Positions 52,107 through 61,721 of a stretch of DNA of 64,000 bases are shown piece after piece (position 1 is the stretch's first letter; each line of letters opens with the position of its first letter). The position numbers and the translations under genes were made by a program. Source of the DNA: Gracilaria caudata. Taxonomy: Eukaryota > Rhodophyta > Florideophyceae > Gracilariales > Gracilariaceae. The stretch covers positions 1-64,000 of the forward strand of contig JASCIV010000045.1 in NCBI GenBank assembly GCA_030374735.1, given 5' to 3'. A model generated the notes under the pieces. The model saw nothing but the letters and a program-made list of their open reading frames with translations, did not search any database and was not told where the DNA came from.

Positions 52107-52804
52107 TCGAACAGCATACTGTGATAAGTGCAATCAATCGGAATAGTGCGTGCAACTAAAGAAAGAGCGTAAACGCGTTCGCAAACTGTGTTTAGTAGGG
52201 GTCACGTTCGTTAAAAAGACAAGAGAGAACTTCGCTTCGCGCTCATGGGCTTCTAGCTCCTCATGATTAAATCGCTCTGTAGGGAGATTGCGGAAGCAAA
52301 TGATGTAATCAGTAAGCTTCATGGTCCTAAACAGACGAAGAAAAAGCAAACACTCCACTTGATTTAGCCGCCAAGCGAACCACTTGATTTCATGAGCGAT
52401 AAAAAGTGGATATAGAGACGGCAAAACAAAGAATCGAACAATTATCTCCTAGTGTCACTCTTAGGGTTGGTGAATTATCCCATCGCAACACCATGAAAAC
52501 GTAACGCCTTGAAGAATGTGTTTCGTCTCTCCGGAGCCCAGAGTATGAGGGATGTACGTCTCTTGGCAATGAAGGTATGGATTACTGGACGCAGTATCAT
52601 CGGAGAGCCCAGTTGTGTGAGTATGGAATTTCGTAATTCCTATTCCGTAAACGGGAAACTCTTATCCCTCCTTCTGGCTGGACAGGTTCTCAATTTCGCA
52701 AGATCAAATGCTGATGTCGAGAACACATGAGCTCGCAAACTAAGATACGCAGCATAGCTGATTGAGAAGCAGCTAGTCGACTGCTCCTTCGATCAGGTAC
52801 ATCC
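52107..52804. other. Intergenic, 0.70 kb, no gene seen
   Basis: Convergent 3' flanks. A 62-codon ATG frame on the minus strand (start 52322) has no recognisable feature. Confidence 0.5.
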
Positions 52805-53041
52805 CTAAGGTTTCTGAGAAGAATCGTTCCCTTCGTCCGGCAGACTGTCGATGTACGAAGCGTAAGACGATCGCACTATGGCATCGTAGCGCATGTCACC
52901 ATGTTCGTGAAAAGTACCATGCACTCCCGAGGCCTTTGCGCTTCTGATCGCCCGAACGTAAACGAAGTAAACGCCGGCATTGACACATGCCAAACTGAAG
53001 AGACGTAGCGCCATTTGACTCCCTCGACTGAGGTTCTGCAT
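52805..53041 (-). CDS. Small one-helix protein, hypothetical (78 residues)
   Basis: Not recognised. The frame is open upstream to 53242, but the only suitable ATG is at 53041. The product has one hydrophobic segment (MALRLFSLACVNAGVYFVYV) followed by basic residues, then HEHGDMRYDAIVRSSYASYI and an acidic tail. It resembles the size and layout of small mitochondrial or ER membrane subunits, but no family is assigned. Divergent from the membrane protein gene at 53584 (542 bp between ATGs). An upstream exon is possible. Confidence 0.42.
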   Translation of the reverse strand: MQNLSRGSQMALRLFSLACVNAGVYFVYVRAIRSAKASGVHGTFHEHGDMRYDAIVRSSYASYIDSLPDEGNDSSQKP

Positions 53042-53583
53042 GACTGCATCAGTGGGCCAGGTTGCCTTGCGCACTATATCTGCTTCACGAAACGCTAGAC
53101 GCAGATGTGAACATCCACAGCATGGCGTGGATGAGCAAAAAGGCACGCAACTCGGTGACGAGATGCACCTCACCGTGAGGTGACTGCCTTCGATGGCTCC
53201 GGAACATCTGCGCGCTGCATCCTGCGGTTTAGGTGGTGGCACTCGGAATTGGCGAAAAAAAAATTTGAGGTGCGAAGTTTTGCGTGTAACAGTTGTTGAT
53301 TGATTTCACTCGCTTGGGCTCGCCAGTTGTTTCTTTTGCAGCATTGCAGCACCAGCACGACGCGCCATCCTTAGGTTACCGACGGTACTCGCTTGGGTTT
53401 CTTCTACCGACGTACGAAGTTCGTGCGAACTCACGGCTGGCGTTCACTTTGCTCCATCCAGCCTGCACTGCGTACGACTCACAACCATTTGCACCCCACA
53501 CTGAATAACTTCCAATCGCTCACTGCAACCAGAACGCCGACCGCCGGCAAAGCCCATTATCATTTTGTATTTCTCTCTGTAAC
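53042..53583. promoter_or_regulatory. Divergent 5' region
   Basis: 542 bp. Includes an A-run (gcgaaaaaaaaatttg near 53253). Nothing else recognised. Confidence 0.4.
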
Positions 53584-54291
53584 ATGCTGCACCATTCAAC
53601 AATACGCTTCGTCGTGCTGTTGCTGCTTTTCCAAGCACTTGTATCACGCTCTCGAGCAGACTATGACTCGCAAAGAACAGCAGAACAGCAGCAGCAAGAT
53701 GTTCGCGATCGCATGAACGAGTTCGTGGACACAATGAAGCACGCCGTCGACGATGCGGAAGCCGCCACTAAGAAACGAGACGTCGTCGATCTAGGTCAAT
53801 CTCTGAACATGTTGGAATCCAAGTTCTCAAGTTTACGATCTGCTCTAGCACATGAATTGGGAGCGCGAGCTCCACAGTTTGCCTCCAACAGTCAAGTGGC
53901 CAAGGAGGTTGTGGACAAGAGCACTAGTCTTGTACAGGGTATAGTATCACAACGCGAAGAGCTACGTCGTCTTTCATCTGATATCAAGGAAGTTGATTCT
54001 GCAATCCGAGCGTTGCGAGAGGGGCTCGCTACATTTGAGAAGGATGTGGGCGAGCTACACAGAGTAATTGCGGACTTGCATGTGTCGCACAATGAGATGT
54101 CGTCCGTGCACGACGAAACAAAGGAGAAGTTAAAAGAGGTTGTGGCTGACGCACATCAAATGGCACGTACCAGTACGCACTGGATATTTTATCTCGTCAT
54201 CATCCTGGAACTCAGCGCGTTTGTGGGTTACATGTACTTTAAGAAGTCGGGCGGTACACTTGCACATAAGGCCTATGGGAAATTTGGTTAA
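53584..54291 (+). CDS. Type I membrane protein with coiled coil (unknown)
   Basis: The 235-residue protein has an N-terminal signal peptide (MLHHSTIRFVVLLLLFQALVS), a long lumenal helical region with heptad-like pattern (about 45-195, for example REELRRLSSDIKEVDSAIRALREGLATFEKD) and one C-terminal membrane helix (WIFYLVIILELSAFVGYMYF). A short cytosolic tail follows (KKSGGTLAHKAYGKFG). The layout resembles stalk regions of ER-Golgi cargo receptors without a lectin or GOLD domain. Not recognised further. No intron. Confidence 0.72.
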   Translation: MLHHSTIRFVVLLLLFQALVSRSRADYDSQRTAEQQQQDVRDRMNEFVDTMKHAVDDAEAATKKRDVVDLGQSLNMLESKFSSLRSALAHELGARAPQFASNSQVAKEVVDKSTSLVQGIVSQREELRRLSSDIKEVDSAIRALREGLATFEKDVGELHRVIADLHVSHNEMSSVHDETKEKLKEVVADAHQMARTSTHWIFYLVIILELSAFVGYMYFKKSGGTLAHKAYGKFG

Positions 54292-54762
54292 AGCAACCGA
54301 TGCTACCTTTCTTTTCCTCCGTTGTGTACAACTGTTGCAGACCAGACGATCCTGTTCATGAAAAAATCGCGTATCACCTCGCACGCTACTTTGTCGGCCA
54401 CATCACTTGACGCGAAGGAAGTGTTGTCGAACTGACAGGGGTTGAGCAACAGGGCCTTCGCAAGAGTCATATGAGTTAGGATTGCCCCTCTACTGCGCAG
54501 AGTCGAGTCTGATTTGCGCAGGTCATAGAGAGCTCATGAACAATATAGGCTGTTACTACGAAACTAATTTCCCAAGTGATAGGTCATCCCGTCCACTATG
54601 AACAAAACACAGAAACAAATGGGACCGAATCAAAGGACATGTGCGCACTTCGTCCATCATTGCCAAAAGCGCTTTTGCGATAGCGCACAAACACTTGAAG
54701 GAAATGCCTGAAAGAAAAGTAGATGTAGTTTACCAAGTAAGCAAGGTGGCACGGAGCAACAG
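54292..54762. other. Intergenic, 0.47 kb
   Basis: Convergent 3' flanks. Nothing recognised. Confidence 0.5.
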
Positions 54763-55794
54763 TTACGTAGAGGTTTCATCAGTAGCACTGGTCACTTGCG
54801 AAGGTTGAGCGTCAACATCGTCTTGGTCTTCCTTTTCCAGTTGTGCAGCTTCCTTAGCAGCAGCCTCGGCCTTCGCAGCCAAACGCTCGGCAGTCTTTTT
54901 AGCTTCCCTCGCCGTGGCCTCCGCAAATATTTGTTCGGCTTGTTTCAAACGCTCCATGTTTGACAGATACGCTCCCATCTCCGAAGTGAATTTGCTCTGA
55001 ATGAGTCCGATCTCACTTGCCCATTTTTCAGCGTTAGCGGCGGAAAGTTCGGCGCCTACGGCGTCCATAACCTGAATGAGACCAATTCCGAAGAGCCTAC
55101 TGTAGTACCAGTCAAAATCGGAGGCGTCGCGAATGTAGGCCAGCCCTTCAATTACTGGGCCTACCGTTTCGGACGTAGCAGAAGGGGATGCGGTTTTCAG
55201 AGCCGTGAAAACGTCTTCTTCGGTCTTGCCATCTACCCAGTCTCTGACAGATGCGGCGGTTGACCTGATAAGATCGACGTCGAGTTTGAGCGCTGATGCA
55301 CAGGCGCTATACAGTTGATCACGCTCTTCTTCATTGGGGTAATAACGCAAAAAGGTTGAGAAGATGGAGTCGAAACCAAACGCAAAGAGCGCATCGAAAC
55401 GCCACATGGCACAAACAACAGCCAGATGGGTGGTGGTGAGCATTTCATTGATGACGGAACGATATACAATCGGAATAGGACGCGGGAAGGTGCGATTAAA
55501 TCTGGACATTGTTGCCGAGACTGGTTCAATGGTCTTGCCACGCAAACTGCCAAAGCGATGGCTAAACGAAGAATCGGACGTGTTTGGTTTTGAAGCGGAC
55601 GCGACAGGTGGCGCATTCGGGTCCGAAGCAGACGAAGATGGAGCCGAAGGTGCAGAAGAAGCGGTATTAGCATCATGGAGACAAGCCCGAAAGCCGCGTC
55701 TGGCACGTGCACAACGACGTGAACATCGCGATAATGACGTTCGACGCAACGAAATGCGAGACGCAGCGGGCGATGTGACGAAGGCGACAGTCAT
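54763..55794 (-). CDS. THF1: THF1/Psb29-like thylakoid protein
   Basis: The open frame runs up to 56217, but the ATG at 55794 gives 343 residues with a plastid-type leader (MTVAFVTSPAASRISLRRTS..). The THF1 core starts RTFPRPIPIVYRSVINEMLTTTHLAVV and includes WRFDALFAFGFDSIFSTF, YYPNEEERDQLYSACASALKLD and YSRLFGIGLIQVMDAVG. The Ala/Lys/Glu-rich coiled C-terminus (EATAREAKKTAERLAAKAEAAAKEAAQ) is typical of the family. Psb29/THF1 stabilises FtsH and supports PSII repair and thylakoid formation. It is divergent from a plastid-like zinc-finger gene. Confidence 0.92.
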   Translation of the reverse strand: MTVAFVTSPAASRISLRRTSLSRCSRRCARARRGFRACLHDANTASSAPSAPSSSASDPNAPPVASASKPNTSDSSFSHRFGSLRGKTIEPVSATMSRFNRTFPRPIPIVYRSVINEMLTTTHLAVVCAMWRFDALFAFGFDSIFSTFLRYYPNEEERDQLYSACASALKLDVDLIRSTAASVRDWVDGKTEEDVFTALKTASPSATSETVGPVIEGLAYIRDASDFDWYYSRLFGIGLIQVMDAVGAELSAANAEKWASEIGLIQSKFTSEMGAYLSNMERLKQAEQIFAEATAREAKKTAERLAAKAEAAAKEAAQLEKEDQDDVDAQPSQVTSATDETST

Positions 55795-56359
55795 CGTGTG
55801 CTCGATGTCTGACGCCGATGACGGGGACGGGACTCCGACCGTCGAAGACACGATAAATGTGACGGAACGGGAAGTTGCAGAGGGCGGTAAAACATGGGGG
55901 AACGAAGTTCTCGACGTGCGCGAACCGCACGATCTCGCGCGGTGCGTGCAGAGCGGCGCATACATAATACACGCGCACACGTTGCACAGTTGGCACAAAT
56001 GAGGATGATGAGATTGTCGGCGTAACAGTTCCAAATGCGAGCGCGTGGTTGGACAGTACCGGTGCGCACCGTGGCGGAGCGACGATATGGTTGGCCAGGA
56101 GTGCTTGCGCATGAAAAGATCTGCACGCGTGTGTGAGACGCTGGCTGCGCTGGCCGCGCTGCACCCTTGACGCCGGCATACTCGCGCTCTGTTGCTGTGT
56201 ACGACGACCAACCTCACATCGTCGTATCTACACTTCCGCGTGTCGCGGCCTTCGGTTGTGCGACTTCCTGATCACTTCGCGTCTTTTCGTTTCGCGCCTT
56301 CTCCCTGCGCCTTCGCCCTGCGCGCTGGTCTCACGCCTTCGTTTCGCGCTGTTCTCGGG
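55795..56359. promoter_or_regulatory. Divergent 5' region between THF1 and the zinc-finger gene
   Basis: 565 bp, GC-rich. Frames on both strands are composition artefacts. No element identified. Confidence 0.4.
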
Positions 56360-56839
56360 ATGAGTTTTGCTGTGGCGGGGGTCTCGCCGCTTCCGGTTGC
56401 GCGACCGCTTCAAACCTCCTTGCCCGGCGTCTTGTTGGGCGCCACTGCCGCCGCGGCCGGTCTGTTACTGGGCTCCTTGACGTCAACGTCTCCTTCGACG
56501 CAGCCGCGTCGCCCATGCGAAGTATGTAACGGAGAAGGTTACGTCGACTGTTTTTGCAGTCGCTGGAATTATGCCGCTTCTTCCAGTGCGCGTTCGCGTT
56601 GCGATTCGTGTCACGGCAGTATGAGAACGAGATGCCCTCGTTGTCGAGGTGGTGGTACTGCCGTATCTACATTACTGCGCGTTCCAATCCCGGTCAAGGT
56701 GCGCAGAGGCGTCGATGACATGCTCAACCGACTCGTTGCCGTGCCGTTCGCCGCTACTTCGTTTCATCCAGCTCGTGCGCTATGGAGAAGACCTTTCTTG
56801 TCTGCTTCACCACCCCGTCTCATACTACCTCATTTGTAA
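56360..56839 (+). CDS. DnaJ-type cysteine-rich zinc-finger protein, likely plastid
   Basis: The first ATG, at 56360, gives 159 residues. The N-terminus (MSFAVAGVSPLPVARPLQTS..) with a hydrophobic Gly/Ala segment fits a transit peptide plus a membrane or lumenal segment. Four C-x-x-C elements follow: CEVCNGEGYVDCFC and CDSCHGSMRTRCPRC then RGGGT. These resemble DnaJ-type CxxCxGxG fingers found in plastid assembly factors such as BSD2, LQY1 and PSA2. No J domain. The last ~45 residues (VDDMLNRLVAVPFAATS..) are unique and could be altered by an undetected intron. Confidence 0.72.
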   Translation: MSFAVAGVSPLPVARPLQTSLPGVLLGATAAAAGLLLGSLTSTSPSTQPRRPCEVCNGEGYVDCFCSRWNYAASSSARSRCDSCHGSMRTRCPRCRGGGTAVSTLLRVPIPVKVRRGVDDMLNRLVAVPFAATSFHPARALWRRPFLSASPPRLILPHL

Positions 56840-57323
56840 CTTTCTTCGTGTTGCGCGTTTACTTTTGATGTCAAGTGGGGAAGGGTCGAGCTCTTCAATA
56901 TCACGGAGCCGTGCATTCATGCCGGGTTTTGTCTCCATTGCTTACTCTCTAAAAAGCCTGTACACTGTTTTTTGTAAACACGACACTTTACTATCCTCCT
57001 CCCTCCCGTCTGACACTCTTTCTTTCTCGTTGTCATTGACCCCATCCCCCCGTTCCACCGTGTTGAATTAGATAACGTTACGTGCGACCTTTCACATCCA
57101 CGTCCTTGTTGAGCATTCTTATATCAGCCTTTTGTCCCTTCAGAAGACATCTTTTGCGCGTCCAATTCCTTACACAAGATCTCTCCACTATATGTACTGG
57201 CAATGACCGTGTCCGCACTGGCCGATACGTGCCGTCAACACGTATCAAACAAACCCTTCAATCGCTTCAAGGTACCGTCGTACACCCAAGGAGGCAATTC
57301 ACGTTTTACAAGCAAAACGTTCA
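56840..57323. other. Intergenic, 0.48 kb, pyrimidine-rich
   Basis: Convergent 3' flanks with C/T-rich stretches. Nothing recognised. Confidence 0.45.
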
Positions 57324-57791
57324 CTACGCATCACCAACATCAAAGAAAACGTCATCTTTGGAAACTCTCTCCTCTTCAACATGCACAATTGCAGTTATCT
57401 TCTCTCCATCGCTCATTTGCCACGTCCTAGCTCGTTTGTCATCGCCCAGCATCCGAATCACCTCATACGCTGACTCCGCACTTTCCTTCAGTTCTGAAAT
57501 GAACATCAAATCGTTTCCACCAATACCATGTGCCCGTCCCTTCAACGCTTCGTTCTCAATCTCCAGACAACCACCTATCGCTCGACCCCTGAACTCTTTC
57601 ACTTGTTTGCGTCCATCTTCCCATGTATACGTATTGCGCTCCGAGAAAGCACTCCCACGAATTCCGAGTTCGATAACACTACGGCGTTTATCAGTTTGCT
57701 TCCATGTGTGAGGGTCCAGGTACGTATACGTGCCCACCCAAGTGCCGAGATGAGCATGCACTGCTGCAGGGAATTCCCCCTCCTTATCCAT
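57324..57791 (-). CDS. Small soluble protein, possible DUF3598/lipocalin-like
   Basis: The 155-residue ATG frame has an ordered feel: MDKEGEFPAAVHAHLGTWVG then TYTYLDPHTWKQTDKRRSVIELG, SERNTYTWEDGRKQVKEFRG, LEIENEALKGRAHGIG and RTWQMSDGEKITAIVHVEEERV. The GTWVGTYTYLDP opening and alternating strands suggest a small beta-barrel such as DUF3598 or CpcS/CpcT-like proteins; this is a guess from pattern, not an assignment. No leader. A longer plus-strand frame over the same DNA (57082-57711) has no ATG with sensible protein features and is judged a shadow. Confidence 0.62.
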   Translation of the reverse strand: MDKEGEFPAAVHAHLGTWVGTYTYLDPHTWKQTDKRRSVIELGIRGSAFSERNTYTWEDGRKQVKEFRGRAIGGCLEIENEALKGRAHGIGGNDLMFISELKESAESAYEVIRMLGDDKRARTWQMSDGEKITAIVHVEEERVSKDDVFFDVGDA

Positions 57792-58009
57792 GATGACGAT
57801 TATGAAAAGCTAGCCTTCACTGAGTTCGATGCTCAAAGATGTCTTCAGCTCTTGTCTGTTCTATCTTCACAGGCTCGAGATTAATGCTTCTGTACATTCA
57901 GTTGAACGGACGGACAATGAACGAACTAGAGTCTGGTGACCAGAACACGCACTTCTGTTCCGCAAAAATTGTGATTCCACAACTTCGCCATGCTGGAATG
58001 TAGCATGGG

Positions 58010-58400
58010 GATACCGTCCAGGGTTTTTCTCGGAGGGACTGCTCTGAGGTGAAAGACTACGGGCGGGGTCTTGCACTCGGTCTCGCCGATGAAATGGAGG
58101 GTTCAGTAGAAGGGTCGCTGCCCATGGTTTCTTGTGTGGCCACCGTGATACATGACATGCGCCCTGTCGCAGTGTGACCCTTTGCGACGATCTCTAGAGG
58201 GAAGTGGAAGGAAGAAGACGACAACCGTCGGCAGCGAAGCACCTGTGGTCGAAAACGCCTATGGACCTAACACTTTTTGTACGCCTAACCCAATGAGTGT
58301 TGCACATTACTATTGATTTGGAGTTGGTGGGTGAGCTACAGAGGTGTTCTAGGTGGTTGGGGTCCTAAGCATCCCCCCTCGTTACGAGGAATAAAGGTAC
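58010..58400. repeat. Diverged repeat, copy A
   Basis: Shares ordered blocks with copy B: tccagggtttttctcggagg, a gctgcccatgg block, gtcggcagcgaagcacc, and ggttggggtcctaagc with a terminal aataaagg. Confidence 0.65.
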
Positions 58401-58567
58401 GCCTTTCCCAAAAAGTGGAAGAAGAGAGAACGACACAAAACTCTGCTGATCGCCCATTAACATATTTCGAGCAAGACGTTCAGTACTTCTTCTTTATTGT
58501 GGACAACAGCTTCTAATTACTAAGCTGTAGTAAAACTTAGGACTCGGGAAGTCCTTAAACGCGCATA

Positions 58568-58589
58568 GGCGCCCGGCGCACCGGGCGCC
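58568..58589. repeat. GC-rich hairpin, 9-bp arms
   Basis: ggcgcccgg, loop cgca, ccgggcgcc. Confidence 0.8.
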
Positions 58590-58914
58590 TCTCCCGACGC
58601 GGGATGTCGTTAAACTCGACCATCGGCCGGTTTGCTTCCCGGCTGCCGTCGCGGACCTGGGGATAAGTCTTAAAAAGAACCCCGTGTAGCTGCACGAAAG
58701 CAGCAAGCTCAGGGTTGATCATCGGAGGAAGATCTTACCGCCGTTTCCCTGACTTTTCCCTCGTGTGAAAAGAGCTCCAACGGAGACATTCATTGATGAT
58801 GAAAAAGCTTTATTTCAAGGTGCAAGAGAGGGCTGGGTCAGGCCAGACCGTTTGAGACGCCAGCTAGGCGCCGTCTGTTTACTGCTGCGGCGGAGACATT
58901 CATGCGGCCGGGTT

Positions 58915-59365
58915 TTTCCAGGGTTTTTGTCGGAGGTTTTGAGCTGGAATCGGAAGACGTTGTGAAGCTACGGGCTGGTTCCCGTTGTCCGACGTCGCCG
59001 CTTGAATAAGGGTCGGACGAAAGGGATGCTGCCATGGTCTCTCTGGCGGCAAAACGTGGTACGTGCAGAGCGCCTTGTCGTGGTGTGCCCCTCTGCCGGT
59101 GAGCTTTGGAGAGTGTGCATGAAAATGTTTTGAAGGTGGTCAGGGTCAGAGCAGGCGAAAATCATCGGTAGCGAAATGCTCACGCAACACGAGAACACCT
59201 AGCAGACCCAATGGTTCCTAAGAAATGCCAAAGTAGCTTAGCAAGCGTGAAGCGACTAATCTTAGTTCTAGCTACTGTTTCTGAAGGGAAGTGTTGTAGG
59301 TGTTGGGGTCCTTAGCAGCCGCCGCAACGATGGGCGTAATTAGCCTACGTGTCTCGCAATAAAGA
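58915..59365. repeat. Diverged repeat, copy B
   Basis: Collinear with copy A: tccagggtttttgtcggagg, gatgctgccatgg, atcggtagcgaaatgc, and gtgttggggtccttagcagc, ending caataaag. Confidence 0.65.
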
Positions 59366-59462
59366 AGAAGAAGATTCAAGGAATGACTGGGCTTAGGATT
59401 TACCCATCTCTCTATCTTGTGGACGCGAGAAGTTTCTTTAGAAATTCGTATTAATCACTCTT

Positions 59463-59517
59463 CACTAACAGATTCCTGTATGAGATCATGATGATCTCAT
59501 ACAGGAATCTGTTAGTG
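59463..59517. repeat. 55-bp hairpin, 26-bp perfect arms
   Basis: cactaacagattcctgtatg.. pairs base for base with ..catacaggaatctgttagtg around a 3-nt loop (tga). Confidence 0.92.
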
Positions 59518-59913
59518 CAGGATTCCTGTGGCGTCTTACGTACCAAAGAAACCTTGTGTTGCGGTTGTGGAACAAACGTCAAGAAGGATGCCGATCATGT
59601 CGTTTTTAGGTTCCGGTTTACGCATTCCTGGCGTCGTGAATTGCTTAGCGGTTACCGCGAAGAGCGAAGAGCTCCGTGTCTGCTTTGGTTCGACAATTTC
59701 CACAAAAGTTCTTGGCCTTCTTACAGAGAGAACCTTGTTTAAGGTTCTACTGCAGTCTAGTAATTGAAGATTGTTGTCCAAAATAAAGGAGAGAGGCTTA
59801 CGGATGCATGATAATGCTTAAGTGGTATGAAACTGTATGCGCAGTCGAGCTTCTCGTTCTTCTTTACTGTGGGAATCCCAGATTAATTGGGTCTAGATTT
59901 ATGCATGTAGAAA

Positions 59914-59981
59914 AGCTCGTTGAGCTTTCCGGAGGGCTCCTGCTGGAGTCCGTAGGAGGCCTCCGGAAAGCTCAACGAGCT
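59914..59981. repeat. 68-bp hairpin, 20-bp perfect outer arms
   Basis: agctcgttgagctttccgga pairs with tccggaaagctcaacgagct. Pairing continues imperfectly inward (gggctcct / taggaggc). Confidence 0.9.
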
Positions 59982-60357
59982 ACTCATCTCTGCCACGCAG
60001 TCGGACTATTCGTGGATATGGTACTTGAAAAATAACTTGAATTCTGTACCCCCATGGTAAGGGCGACGAGTTTCTCTTACCTTCTTTGACCTTCGTGAAC
60101 ACAGTCGATTACTTCTCTGGCGCTACCCTATCTCCAAAAAGGGACACGCGACGAACGGCAATCGTTCACATCAACAGAATTTGAAATCATGTTAGTCTTG
60201 CACTGGAGGCTAAAATGTCGAAGACTGGGACTGGGGATAAGGGACAGACGCACTACCGTTGGTAATTTTGAAGTAGGATTTGAAATGTCGCCTTTGTCAA
60301 AGTTTCATCCTTCCTTCCCACCGCCGTCTGTGACACAGCCAATTCCTCCTCCTCGCC

Positions 60358-61423
60358 ATGTTCCACGACCTCAACATATGCATCCCACCTGCAGCGCAAC
60401 AAACCGCCCTTAAAACTCTATTCAAGCTTGGGTTTCATGTCGTAGCCTTTTCAACTGTTGTATCGAACGTGAGCAGGCTCACGGATGAGCACCTCCCTCC
60501 TCGTCACAAGCTTTCGCTCGAATCCGGCCCATTGGTATGACCCTCAAACTCGTTCTCATCACATCCTTGGCGACATTCACATTCTTACATTGCTCCCTTC
60601 GATTTTGCTTCGGAACAGCCTGGTGCTCGTGCCATTAGGATTCTGCAACGCATTACATTGATTATCAATGACACTAGTCAGGTACGACGCACACAGTGAT
60701 TCTTCTTTTGCCCCCTTGCACGAATTGTCCCATTCATCCAATCTGACAGAGGAGACAGCTTCCAATTCTCAACTCATCTATTTTATCAGCGTACGACTTA
60801 GTAGCGGTTATTCCAACCACGGAAAAACTTCTACAACAATGTATGCAGTTCGACATTGATATAATATCTCTCCCGCTAAATACGCGTCTTCATTTCTTCA
60901 TCAAGAGGCCACAAGTGCATGTAGCAGTGGACAAGGTACGTCACAAGGATTTCAGGCGTCAGAATGATCACGATACGGAATCTCCCATTCTAACCACCAG
61001 ACCCCTTCAGGGAGTAGTATTCGAAATATCGTATGCTCACGGTCTAAGAGATGTAGTTTCTCGCAGAAACCTTATTTCAAACGCCAGCGCCTTATCTTCA
61101 ACAACAGGCGGTCACCATATTCTCCTTTCAAGCGGCGCCGCGAACCACATGGTAAGTGTCTTTCACTCAGGCCGACCATATCCCTCTTCATATTAAGGTC
61201 TTCTGACAAAATTTTGCTGCCACAGGAACTTCGAGGAACGCACGACGTGATAAATTTGGGGGTTCTTTTCGGCATAACACAGGAACACGCATACAACAGC
61301 GTAACTCGAAACGCCGTCGCAACCGTTCAGCACGGCGGATTCCGCTCCAGCTACCACAAGGGAATCGTTCGAGTCACAAAAACCCAGCAACAGAAGGCAT
61401 CTCCCATGGAAACAGCCAGCTAA
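60358..61423 (+). CDS. RPP30: RNase P/MRP protein subunit p30 (RPP30/Rpp1), 5 exons
   Basis: The exons are 60358-60534, 60619-60681, 60759-60935 (or from 60750), 61011-61151 and 61226-61423, giving 251 residues (254 with the alternative acceptor). The four introns of 74-84 bp (140 or 131 extra for the third join depending on acceptor) are all phase 0, GTA..AG. The joined protein reads MFHDLNICIP, FKLGFHVVAFSTVV, RAIRILQRITLIINDTS, YDLVAVIPTTEKLL, FDIDIISLPLN, FFIKRPQVHVAVDK then GVVFEISY, NLISNASALSS, LLSSGAAN and ELRGTHDVINLGVLFG, matching Rpp30 throughout. This PHP-fold subunit works in tRNA 5'-end processing and pre-rRNA processing. Intron 2 spans 60682 to 60758 (or 60749). Confidence 0.93.
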
Positions 61424-61721
61424 CAAAAAAATTCATATGCGGCATTGTAACTAAGAAAGTTAAACGCGTTGTTCTTAACATTGTAAACCTGGGACACCAA
61501 GTCAAAATTTATGTAGTTAATGAAGAACTCGCAAAACGTCAGACAAAGTTTCCGCTCTTCCAAAAGAAACCCCGGCGAAACGTGGTCTCAATGAGACAAG
61601 CAACGATGGAAAGCAGTAAAAGGGAACGACAAAGAAACCAGACGAGACAGGCGAACAAGAAAGTGCCAAAACGAAGGAAAGAGCTAAGGGGCGAGTAAGA
61701 AGCAAAGCTTGAACTGAATTA

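Larger units (their letters stand above)
57792..60357. other. Repeat-rich intergenic region, 2.57 kb
   Basis: No gene supported. It carries a diverged direct repeat (58010-58400 and 58915-59365), a GC-rich hairpin (58568-58589) and two long hairpins (59463-59517 and 59914-59981). Confidence 0.6.

Noticed and set aside
57082..57711. 209-codon plus-strand frame over the small soluble protein gene
   Set aside because: Ser/Leu/Arg-rich with no domain pattern. The minus-strand frame over the same bases looks like a folded protein and starts with ATG.
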